Positions 14,219 to 23,859 of a DNA stretch of 64,000 nucleotides are shown here, piece by piece (within the stretch, counting starts at the first letter, position 1; every line of letters starts with the position of its first letter). This stretch comes from Saprolegnia diclina VS20. Taxonomy: Eukaryota > Oomycota > Saprolegniomycetes > Saprolegniales > Saprolegniaceae. The stretch lies in the NCBI RefSeq assembly GCF_000281045.1, contig NW_008246077.1:560384-624383 (forward strand). Reading direction: 5' to 3'. The notes under the pieces were generated by a model. The model worked only from the letters and a program-made list of their open reading frames with translations. It had not been told where the DNA came from and did no database searches. The position numbers were made by a program, and so were the translations under genes.

Positions 14219-15022
14219 GCCACGTTGTTCGCTGCGTGATAGATGACGATGATGTATCGACGAATGGAGATGTACATGTAGTCGATGTGAGACCATGGAA
14301 TCATGGCGCATTGATGGAAGCGGACGAGAAGCAATGGTAGGAGGTCGATGCGAGTGGCTGCCACCGCGCCGGCAACGAGCCGATCGTAACAGATCAGGTC
14401 GCCGCTCTTCTTGCCCCACTGGTGTTCCATGAGCTTGTTAATGAAGCTGGCAGGTCATACAAGGATGTGCATCGGTGTAGGATCCGACCACGCAAGCAGT
14501 AGGTCCCTTGCAAGGGTCGGTCCGTGGTGAGGTGCAGAGGTCCCGGACCATCAAAGGATGCTACATGCTCTTGTAAGCAAAGAGTCTTCTTCCACCTCGT
14601 CCTCCATGTGGTGTTCGTCCCATGCGTCCATGATGGTGGGAGGCGCTAGGAAGCGCTGCGTCGAGGGTCGGATGTCGTGCGCTGGCGATCTGTGCTCGGC
14701 GGGTCCAATTCCCAACTGCTTTCCCCTGATAAAATTTCCACCAATCACAACGCTCGTCCAACGTGTGCATTTTTTTAATTGTTCGCGAGGTGGGTTTGTA
14801 ACGATTTTCAAATGCACCAATGGGCGCGCTGCGTGAGCATTTTGGCCTGTAATTCCGCGAATCAACGCATGCCAAAGATTTCTACACACCAATCAAATAG
14901 GTGTATTTTAGCTGACCAATCACAAAGAATGCAACGCGCCCACGCCACCGAAGCTCGCCAGACGGGCCCAATATTCAAATTCCTGTACGAACGTCATTTT
15001 TTCAATTTGCCCGACCAGCACA
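14219..15022. other. Intergenic region; upstream region of histone H1
   Basis: No convincing gene. Short antisense frames exist (14281-14430 reads as mildly hydrophobic protein) but lack splice or homology support. The right half is the histone H1 promoter region with several CCAAT boxes, listed separately. Confidence 0.5.
14705..14920 (+). promoter_or_regulatory. Cluster of five CCAAT boxes upstream of histone H1
   Basis: CCAAT occurs on the plus strand at 14705-14709, 14741-14745, 14817-14821, 14889-14893 and 14916-14920. Three are extended as CCAATCA. They lie 100-320 nt before the H1 ATG. NF-Y/CCAAT elements are a known feature of histone promoters in other eukaryotes; the role here is inferred. 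Confidence 0.55.
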
Positions 15023-15709
15023 ATGGCCAAAGCCGCTGCCGCCACCGACGCTCCGGTCGCCGAGACCCCGATCTTGAAGGAGAAGAAGCCGCGCGCCGCC
15101 AAGGAGGCCAAGCCGGCCGCCGTCAAGGCTGCCGCGAAGCCTGCTGCCAAGGCCAAGGCTGCGCCCAAGAAGAAGGCTGCTGCCGTTGCCAAGGCCGCGC
15201 CCAGCACGTCGTACTACGACTGCATTAAGGAGGCTATCCTTGCCCTTGCTGAGCGCATGGGCTCGTCGCGCCAGGCGATCTCCAAGTTTGTCCAGAACAA
15301 GAAGGGCGACAACTTCCAGAACCACTTGCTCAACAAGGCCCTCAAGGCTGGCGTTGACAGCGAGAAGCTTGTCCAGGTCAAGGGCTCGTACAAGCTCGCC
15401 GCCTCGGAGAAGAAGCCGGTCGCCGCCAAGAAGAGCGCTGCCAAGAAGGCCGCCGCCGAGAAGGAGACGAAGGTCGTCGTCAAGAAGGCCGCTGCCAAGA
15501 AGAGCGTCGCTGCCAAGAAGGCGCCTGTCAAGAAGGCTTCCAAGCCCGCCGCCAAGAAGACGGCTGCTAAGAAGGAAGTCGCCAAGAAGACGGTCACCAA
15601 GAAGGTCGTCAAGAAGGTTGCTGCCAAGAAGACGGTGGCAAAGAAGGTCGTCAAGAAGGTTGCGGCCAAGAAGGTGGTCAAGAAGACCGCTGCCAAGAAG
15701 TCGAAGTAA
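15023..15709 (+). CDS. Linker histone H1
   Basis: An intronless 228-residue linker histone that binds nucleosome entry/exit DNA and compacts chromatin. The N-terminal tail is Ala/Lys/Pro rich (residues 1-60). The winged-helix globular domain is at about residues 62-130 (YYDCIKEAILALAERMGSSR, with FVQNKK and the final VKGSYKLA). A long C-terminal tail repeats AAKK/VAKK units and ends KKSK. The start is the only upstream ATG in frame (CACAATGGCC). Upstream are five CCAAT boxes; downstream is a stem-loop of histone-mRNA type at 15763-15778. Absence of introns and the 3' element fit a cell-cycle-regulated histone. Codon use is strongly GC-ending, like highly expressed genes. Confidence 0.96.
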   Translation: MAKAAAATDAPVAETPILKEKKPRAAKEAKPAAVKAAAKPAAKAKAAPKKKAAAVAKAAPSTSYYDCIKEAILALAERMGSSRQAISKFVQNKKGDNFQNHLLNKALKAGVDSEKLVQVKGSYKLAASEKKPVAAKKSAAKKAAAEKETKVVVKKAAAKKSVAAKKAPVKKASKPAAKKTAAKKEVAKKTVTKKVVKKVAAKKTVAKKVVKKVAAKKVVKKTAAKKSK

Positions 15710-15762
15710 ATGCTTCCAAGACTCTGCATGTACTCGGGCGCTACATCGCGTCTACCCCAATC

Positions 15763-15783
15763 GGTGTTTATAAACACCACCCA
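15763..15783 (+). promoter_or_regulatory. Putative histone mRNA 3' stem-loop
   Basis: GGTGTTTATAAACACC is a perfect palindrome (6-bp stem GGTGTT/AACACC, loop TATA) and is directly followed by ACCCA, 53 nt after the H1 stop codon. This matches the geometry of replication-dependent histone mRNA ends: 6-bp stem starting GG and ending CC, 4-nt loop starting with T, and ACCCA 3' flank. The function (SLBP binding, non-polyadenylated 3' end) is inferred from animals and green algae. Confidence 0.6.
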
Positions 15784-16598
15784 ATATTTATGGAATTTTG
15801 GTGCTCGCCCCTTTGTTACCCAGCGCTCTAGGTCAAAAGCAATCGGTTGACTAGTGAGCGACGCACACCCGTTGGTGGGGGATCCATGACTCCTACGCCT
15901 GTTCACCTTGGGGACGAGGACTAGCTGAGGTCCCTTGCTGAGCGTGACGACGCACAGAGACGGCGAGAACATCAAATCAGACTGATCAGACTCGTCGTTT
16001 GAATTTTCAAATTGTGTCGTCCAGTGCCTCGAGTCGCAGGTTAATGCGCTGTTTCAAACAGAATATAATATTCTGCGTCGTATAACATTGCCACTGTCCC
16101 AAGGCAAAACTGGGTATGAGCTGACACAGTCTTCAATTAAAACACTGTTTCAAATACACTGTTTTGATTGAGGTCCCGATGCGCCATGGGATCGCTGGCA
16201 CTTTTGGATGGTCTCGCTGAAATGTCTTGTTGGTGGAACCGACCCCATGTACATGTCCATGCACAGCGAATGTCATGGCCAGCAGATGCAGATTGCTGAA
16301 GAAAGTCATCTGCTGCCTAGCTGAGGACGAGCAAACGCCCTTGACGGATCATGGGCGTTTGCTTGCGCCGTGGCACGGGTCCTTCAACCCGACCGATAGG
16401 TGTGCGATGCTTGAGGGAATGCAGTATATATAGCTTCCGCCTTCGTCGCCGACCTGCCGTTGACCTTTGCCATAGAATTGGATGTATCATCGGTGGTTGA
16501 CACTTGCTACAAGGCACTGCAAACATGTAGGAACAGTCAGTATACAATTGAGTCATGTCTAGCAACAACGCAAGGTCCTTCGTTGACGCATCCTTCCG
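15784..16598. other. Intergenic, AT-richer, with inverted repeats
   Basis: No gene supported. It contains CAGAATAT-A-ATATTCTG near 16060-16076 and an imperfect 12-bp inverted repeat, TCAATTAAAACA (16133-16144) with TGTTTTGATTGA (16160-16171). CTGTTTCAAA occurs twice. Function unknown. Confidence 0.5.
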
Positions 16599-18169
16599 TT
16601 AATCGTTCTTGGACGATGGCGACGGCAGTACGTCGACCGTCGCCGAGTCCATGGGCACGGTGCGGTGGAACCGGTTAAAGTCGATCACCGCGGCGCCGGA
16701 CGCCTCGTCAAAGTCGACGCAGTTGACAAACTGGTGGTTGAACATGACTTCGGACGCCTTGAACGACTGACGCATCTGAATCGTCGCCGACGACGACGCA
16801 TCGATACCCTCGATGAGCACGATGATCTCCATCTACAGAGGACATGAGCTCCATTTCCCAGAAGCATGCCTCGACGTACATGCGTCTCCTTCCAGTAGGC
16901 CAGAATCGCGTCAATCTCCGTATTGGAGAGCGATCCTTGCGCGACCTCAGTGGCTTCGTTGAACAATTGGCCCTTGTTGGGACGATGACGGTTCTCGCGG
17001 TTGCCAGCGTCTTCGTCAGCCGCGCGCTGGACCGGCTCTACCCACAAACGTGCACTCAACCAACGCTATCGATAGAGATAACGTACCCGGAAAGCGGTAG
17101 TGGATCGCCGGGTTGTGCTCGGGCGTGTTGGACTGCATCTCGGGCGGCAAGAGCGGGCTCCACGCATCGAGGCGGTGGACGACAATCGACGGCAGCGCGA
17201 GGATGAGCCATGCGTTCAGGTCGTCGTCCGGGTGCTGGAGACGCATTGGGAACGACTGCACGTGGTGGATCTGGTGGGCCATGTGCGGGTGGCGCGACTT
17301 GTGCATGATGGCATAGCAGCGCACGTGGGCTTCGTTGAGCTACATGCCAAATTTGAGATGCAACTTCATTGTGAGAGGCAAGAAGGACCTGGTGCTTGCG
17401 CATCTCGCACGTCTGAAACATAAAGTAGAGGTCGCCACGGAGCTTCTGGAGGCATGCGTAGTTGGAGACGGCGACCGTGCTCGCACGCGCCTGGCCACGC
17501 GCGAACCGCTGGTACACGACACCAAAGACCACGGCGTTGATGAGCACGCCGGCCATCGACTAGTCATTCCATTCGCCCACGGCCACATGGACATGCACGT
17601 GTGTACCTCGGTCGTGATGGCGACGATCGCGCTGCCGCAGTTGTTGAAGAAGATGTCGTTGCCGCCCGTGCCAAAACCAATCGTGGCAATGACACTCACC
17701 GAGAAGATCCACGCTTCACCAAACGTGTTGATCGCGAGGTTGCACCGGCTCGGGACCGTCATGTACATGAGCGCGTAAAAGCCAATGAGCCCGAGGTACT
17801 AGACCAACGTCAAGGTCCATTCGACGAGGCAAGAAAGGACGTACGACCAGCGAAAACCACAAGAGCACTTTGCTAAAGCTCTGGTTGACGAGCGTGTGGA
17901 ACGGCGCCTGGAAGTAGAGCTTCCACGCTTCGGGCGTGCGGATGCGGCGAATGCTACGACGCTGGACGTTAGTGGATGATCGCCTCCGGGTGGCGCGCGT
18001 ACTTCCACGTGCCACGCGACTGCCGGAACGGTCCGTTGCGGTCAATGAGGCGCGTGGGCTCAGCGCGGGCAAACTGCGGCCCGTCCGTCATCTCGCGGTA
18101 CTCTAGCATCCAACGGCAAGTTGAGTTGTGCGGCGGCAAAGGCAGCGAAGTATCTCGTACCGGCCACAT
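16599..18169 (-). CDS. Inwardly rectifying (Kir-type) potassium channel
   Basis: Kir family tetrameric K+ channel with two membrane helices and a cytoplasmic beta-rich domain. About six introns of 46-50 nt give about 425 residues. The N-terminus has the Kir-like RLIDRNGPFRQ. M1 is near VLLWFSLVYLGLIGFYAL (about 17770-17860). The pore holds the filter TIGFG (17670-17684). M2 is at VLINAVVFGVVYQRFARG (about 17500-17556). The cytoplasmic part ends with an IIVLIEGIDASS strand, a VMFNHQFVNCVDFD segment and the typical FNRFHRTV. The filter is TIGFG as in Kir6, rather than the commoner TIGYG. ATG at 18169 is the longest start; Mets at 18109 and 18091 are alternatives. Plasma membrane location and K+ selectivity are inferred from family. 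No regulatory nucleotide or PIP2 residues were checked. Confidence 0.9.
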
Positions 18170-19350
18170 CGGTCGACGATTTGTTCGAACCTTCTGCGCG
18201 CATGCTTTTGTAAAGTGATTTGCCGGCCAATTATACTCTGTCGGCAGCGAAACAGCCGCGCGATCCGACCGTATCTTGGGTGCTTGCGTCGGGTCAAATT
18301 GGTAGGACCTGTAGATGGGGACCTATGCAATCCAAAAACGTCGATAAGCGATTGCAAGACACAATGTGGTTTTTGGGGAGACCTCTATGCGAGGTGGGAC
18401 CCAAAAATACATGGTGACGATGCGACACACCTCTCGCAAGAGGCGTCGCAGGCAGCAGTCTGGCGCACTGTCTTGAAGCGACTGACTCGCCATCAGCGAC
18501 GTGCAGCAGAATATCGCTTCCGTCGTCCATTGCGACGTCTGCATGTTCCTTACCGGCGACCATTTTTTGCGCCCACTTCGATGGGGCCAGTTGAAGAGTT
18601 ACCGTGTACAAGCTCACAGGCATTTGCGATGATGTGGCAGCCGTTGCTGGATACCGGTGCACCAACCCTGATGCAAACCACCGCGAATCGCTGGCAAGCC
18701 GCTGACACCATGCATTCAGCACTCTGTACGGAATACTAGCGTTAGCACAAGGTGTAGCTCATTTCCTTCCTGCGAGAACGCAGCATGCAAAGAAAGCCGC
18801 GAGCTTGGGCACAGTTCGTCGCATCACTCTCGGGTTGCTGGCGCGACAAGTGCGAAATAATTGGACCCATGTCGCCACGGATCCAGGTACACCGGTGTAT
18901 GCATTCGTCAATGTAGACCGCTTTGTGGACGATCGTGGCCGCAAATGGGATGTTCCTCGTTCTCTGTACTTGGCAGGTGCTGCACCTGTACTGGGACGGA
19001 TCTGGCGCACTGGGATGCTCGGATCCGCCCACATTCTGCGAGCGCCACGCTCGACGTCCACCCAAAGACAAACTTCGCTCCAGTATAGAAGGTCCAATTC
19101 AGCGAATCAACTCTGTCCTTTCTGACTGCATTACGCCTCCTTCCTATATACGTTCCCCGTTCCTGGCGCGTGTTTACCTTTCGCTTCCTCCTCTACACTG
19201 GCCTCATGCAAAAGGCAACTTCAATTACCTTCCTCTATGCATATATTCTCATAATTAATACCTATATATTTTGATATATATCGAGCCACCTCCAGGATTG
19301 CATACCGGCAATATCGAAGCTCGTTTTCGGATCATCCGCAGTCGACGACG
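18170..19350. other. Intergenic region, no supported gene
   Basis: A 203-codon frame (18128-18739, plus) and shorter ones are present but look like chance: no splice logic, no domain and Arg/Cys-rich composition. An imperfect hairpin (TTTTTGGG..ACCTC / GAGGT..CCCAAAAA) is at 18370-18407. Close to the next gene the DNA is TATA-rich (19235-19280). Confidence 0.5.
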
Positions 19351-22300
19351 ATGGACGGGTACGCGCGTCGGTGGATGACCTTCTTGCGCGTCGAGAGCGC
19401 CGAGGTCGAGCGCAAGGCCTACGAGACGCTGCGCGATCGCATGCAGTTCAAGGCTGGCGAGCACCACCCGCTGAGCGACGACGCGGCGAATCCATGGAAC
19501 CAAGCCTTTGAGGACGAGCCGCTCGTGCGCGAGATCAAGACGGACCTCGACCGCCTGTACCCGCAAGGCCGCGAAATGTACTTCCAGGAGCGCCCGGCGT
19601 ACATGGCCATTCTGCACAACGTGCTCTTTGTGTGGTGCAAGACGCACCCGGCGGTCGGCTACCGACAGGGTATGCACGACCTCGCCGCCGTCGTCCTCTA
19701 CGCCGTCGTACATTCGACGAGCAAGCCAATGGACGAAGACACGATCGACGAGTTTACCGAGCATGACGTCTACATCCTCTTTGCCGCGCTCATGAGCCAA
19801 ATGGAGCCACTCTATGCCGTGCACCAGACACCCTTGGCGCGCGACGACGCCGTCACCGAGACGACCGCCGACAGCTTGTTTCGGCCGGCAACACCCAGCG
19901 CGCTCGCGCCACTCTCGCAGCTCCAGACGCTCTGCCAGTTTATCCAGCACGACCTCTTGGCCAAGCACGACCCGCAGCTCGCTTGCCACCTCCAGCACGT
20001 CGATGTCCTGCCTGAAACGTACTGCTTGCGCTGGGCACGGCTGCTGCTCGCACGCGAGTTCCCACTCGATGACATTGTCCGCGTCTGGGACGCCATGCTC
20101 GCGCACGAATCCACCTGTGCTATTACGTCGTCGCCGCCGATCGGGTTTGCCCTGCTCCCGTACCTCTGCGTGTCGATTTTGATCCATTTCTCAAAGACGC
20201 TCCGCGGCTCGGATAACACGGGGTGTCTCCAGCTGCTCATGCGCCCCGCCGAGCTCAGCGCGGCCGAGATCATCGACAGCGCCCGCCTTCTCTTGGACCC
20301 GTTCCGCGAAGCGCAGCACGAAGACATGGACATTGTCGAGTTTGGGCCTGGGTCGCTCGGTGTCGTCTTGACTGCCGCGCAATCGCCGTTCGAGAACCGC
20401 CTCGCAGTCAAAGAATTCAAGCCAACGGCCTCTTCGGGGGCGCCAAAGGGGCCCGCAGAAGCGTCGGGCGTCGTCCGCATCGGTGATCTCGTCGAGTCGG
20501 TCAACGGCGTCAAGATCTACGGCATGAGTACGGACGACATCCGCAAGCACATTGCATTGCTCCCGCGGCCGCTCGTCATGTCGTTCCTGCACGTTGAAGA
20601 CGCTTTGCCCACGGCCGATGCCTCGGCGCTCGACGACTTGAGCTCGTTTGGTATCGTTCCTGACTTTTTGCCCGGCGAGCAGTGCTACGCCCACGTCGAG
20701 ACGTCCATGTACGCGCCCGTGTTCCACCCGCCGTCGGGCACGTGTGCGTCGCACTACATGGCCGGTCGCCTCTTCTTGACCAACTACCGGTGCATCTTCC
20801 AGCCCGAGGCAGGAACGTCGTCGCGTTGGGAGATGCCGGTGCTTTCGATCGCGTCGATTCTCGCCGAGTCGTCGCTCGTAGAGTCCGGTACGCACCACGT
20901 GGCGGTCGTGCCGGCCTCGCACACGCTCGGCGTCGTCTGCAAGGACACGCAGAGCGTCCGGTTTACGTTTCGGAATCATGCCGAGTACGCGCGCATGTTC
21001 AAATGCCTCACGGTGCTCGCGTACCCGGCGTCGCTCACGGATGCCTTTTGCTTTGTCTACCGCCCGCTCTTGCTGCCGGCGAAGCAGCTGCCGTCGTTCG
21101 ACATTCGCGACGACTATGAGCGCCTCGGGCTCCTCGGCCCGCGCTTCCGCTGCATTGACCAAGCCTACTTGCTCTGCGACACGTATCCCCGGTACCTCGT
21201 CGTGCCCGTCGCCATGTCGGACGTCAAGCTCCAGGCTGCCGCCGCGTTCCGGTCGAGTCGACGTCTTCCCGCCGTGTGCTGGCAGCACCCAACGAATGGC
21301 GCGGTGATTTGCCGCTCGTCGCAGCCGCTTGTCGGACTCAAGTCGGCGCGGTCGAGCGAGGACGAAGACCTCGTCCGGCTACTGTGCCAGCCAGAGAACC
21401 CGGCGGCCCTTGGCGCGTACCAAAGTCACCGGTACGTCATCATGGACGCGCGTGGGCAGCTCGCGGCGGCAGGCAACAAGGCGATGGGCAAGGGCACCGA
21501 GAGCCCGGCCAACTACCGCGGCGCCAAAGTTGTCTTTATGAACATGGACAATATCCACGCGGTGCGCGGCTCGTTCCAGGCGCTTGTCGCGGCGTTCGAC
21601 CCGCTCAGCGACGACAACTACCTCGCCAAAGTCGATGGTTCGGGCTGGCTCAAGCACGTGCGACTGGTACGAAATTGAGAGGTTTGGAAACACTCGAGGA
21701 CGACTCTTACTAGGTGCTTCGCGGGTCGTGGGAGCTTGCCGAGTACGTGCACAGCGGCGTGTCGGTGCTCACGCACTGCAGCGACGGCTGGGACCGCACG
21801 TCGCAAATGGTGTCGCTGGCCGAGCTCATGCTCGATCCATTCTACCGGACGCTGGCGGGCTTTCAGGTTTGGACCAAAAACTCAAGATGAGAATGTGATC
21901 GCATGGAGGCTAGGTGCTCGTCGAGAAGGAATGGTGCAGCTTTGGCCATCAGTTTGGCTTGCGCTGTGGCCACGCGCGCAGTGATGTCTCGAACGAGCAG
22001 CGGTCGCCGATCTTCCTTCTCTGGCTCGACTGCGTCTGGCAAATCATGCGCCAGTTTGAGACCGAGTGCGAGTTCAACGAGAGCTGCCTCCTCCTCCTCG
22101 CCGACCACGTGTACTCGTGCAAGTATGGCAACTTTATGTTTGACTCGGAGAAAGCCCGACTCGAGTGCGCCAAGCACCACACTGCTGCGAGCATTTGGGC
22201 CGACATGCACGCGTCACGGGACAAGTTTGTCAACCCGCAGTTTGCGCCCCAGCGCACGCTCCTCTTTCCGAGCACGACATGGAAGAATATCAAGTCGACT

Positions 22301-22414
22301 TGGTTGATATTGTGCCTGATTGTCTCATGGTCAACGTGTAGGCTCTGGAAGGCGTACTTTGCGCGCTTTGACCCGACGTTTGTGCCGCCTGTGGCCAAAC
22401 TCCAGTTCTACTAA
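19351..22414 (+). CDS. TBC Rab-GAP / PDZ / PH-GRAM / myotubularin phosphatase fusion
   Basis: Four exons (19351-21666, 21714-21866, 21914-22293, 22342-22414) give about 970 residues. The N-terminal TBC domain (about 50-290) has both catalytic fingers: IKTDLDR (R68) and YRQGM (Q106). A PDZ domain follows (about 327-416; [22 protein letters not shown]). Next is a PH-GRAM domain (about 438-570; [12 protein letters not shown]), then a myotubularin phosphatase domain to the end. Its CX5R loop HCSDGWDRT (21774-21800) is intact, so it should dephosphorylate PI3P or PI(3,5)P2. The TBC part should inactivate a Rab GTPase. Both activities point to endosomes. The last intron (22294-22341) is 48 nt and stop-free in frame, but removing it restores the family's LW..YF sequence. 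The 3' part is duplicated at 25158-25380. Confidence 0.93.
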
Positions 22415-23281
22415 ACTTTAGTTCTACTAAACGCACGATTCATTGTCCACGGACGCTTGTATGATATATTGATACTAACACAATTGTAATGTCTTGGTCA
22501 GTCGTTGCTGCTGCCCTAGCGACTGCGGGCACGTAAGTCGTCGGCTTGCACCCACGATGACCCCCTGCCACAGTGACGACAAACAGGATCCAGATCTGAC
22601 ATCGTCGTCCAGATCTTTAGAGAGGACGCTGGGCTACTGGGTACGACCAGATTGGTCATGAGCGAGGTCCCATTCGTCAGGACGCGCACTGATGCTCATC
22701 ACTTTGGCTCGCACGCATCGCGCTTGGAACAGCGGAGGAAGAGTTCGTACGTTGTACTCTCAAAGTCCAGTTAAACTGCCGGCTTTACCACTACGGACTC
22801 CATCGACGACGGACAAACGGCTTCGAGGGTTGTGGTTGTATCAAGGTTCTGTCAATGGTGGTGTGCACTCAACGCGTGAGCTGCTACTACGAGCAGCAGA
22901 GTATCTGATAGCAAACGCATTACTACGGTTGTTTTGCTTGGTCGGACAAACCATTCTGTGGCACGTTGAAGCCGACATTATTCCCTCGACTGAAATTCGT
23001 CCAGAGAAAGTGAATAACCAAGGGTGGTCATTGACGGGTTTTTTTTAATGATCGCTCATTTCCATTGTAAGCTTACCGTAGTAGTTATTCCCTTGGTCCA
23101 GAGGTACTCGTGCCCTAAACGATCAGCTTGGGTGGGCGTGGGAGGAGGCGCCGTCGATTCAGTGTATTCCTTTCGCACTCTGGTGCTTGGACGGAAATGC
23201 GATCACGACCGTGCGTAATGTCTGGAGCTATCACCGATCATGTCGTATCCGCCTTCCGCTTGCCACTTTGCATTTTGCAGC
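22415..23281. other. Intergenic; left copy of the duplicated spacer
   Basis: No gene supported. The last 100 nt (about 23190-23281) are clearly similar to 26300-26396, the DNA before the second copy of the downstream small gene, so conserved promoter/5' UTR sequence lies here. Confidence 0.5.
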
Positions 23282-23647
23282 ATGTTTCAGCGCGTCGCTC
23301 GCTTCCTTCCACGCCGACTCACCAAGATGCCGTCGGCGCCACCCCGCATCAATTGGTCCCGCGTCACCAAACAACGGCCCAGCGCTGTGTATGGTGCCTT
23401 GTCCAACAAAGTCGCAAGCTTGAACCTCTACAGTGTGCTCTCCAAGATGCAGTGGACGCTCCGCCCGACGACGACGCCGGCGCGGACGTACAAGCCACGC
23501 TACGTCACCCTTGTGGGTGGCCACGCGGTGCCGTTCCATCCGTTCGAAACGCAGGTTAGCAAAGTGCAGCGTCAAGCCCTCGGCAAAGCTCTCTTTGTGA
23601 TCCCCGAAGACTCGGACGGCGAGACCGACGACGACGACGATGCTTGA
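23282..23647 (+). CDS. Small unknown protein, family copy A
   Basis: An intronless 121-residue frame; function not recognised. The ATG at 23282 is chosen over 23240 because the aligned copy at 26397 starts at the same place. The N-terminus is basic and amphipathic (MFQRVARFLPRRLTKM), like a mitochondrial presequence. It is followed by a conserved core (INWSRVTKQRPSAVYGAL, LYSVLSKMQWT, RYVTLVGGHAVPFHP, KVQRQALGKALFVI) and an acidic tail (ETDDDDDA). Copies B (26397-26771) and C (27188-27538, minus strand) share this core. Conservation of the core between all three, against variable edges, argues that it is a real protein. Mitochondrial location is inference only. Confidence 0.75.
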   Translation: MFQRVARFLPRRLTKMPSAPPRINWSRVTKQRPSAVYGALSNKVASLNLYSVLSKMQWTLRPTTTPARTYKPRYVTLVGGHAVPFHPFETQVSKVQRQALGKALFVIPEDSDGETDDDDDA

Positions 23648-23859
23648 CCGCACCGGCACCGCTCGAGAACGCAGTTATTTATCCCGTGGTGTAGTATCTC
23701 AGTCTCTTGGTCGACGAGGGACAATAGTGTAATTTTTATTATAAAAGAGTTGTTTTTATAAGACAATTTGGTCAAAACGACAACCTGGTACCGGTAGCTT
23801 ATTCAGCCGATTCCCAGTGGCGAGACTCCTTGAGAACCCATAAAGACCGTGTTCGCGTG

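Noticed and set aside
14281-14450. Minus-strand coding-like stretch (MEHQWGKKSGDLICYDRL)
   Set aside because: Looks weakly coding but becomes low-complexity downstream and no partner exon was found. Could be a gene fragment; not strong enough to list.
18128-18739. Plus frame of 203 codons in an intergenic region
   Set aside because: Starts inside the Kir first exon on the other strand; Arg/Cys-rich, no domain, codon use unlike neighbours.
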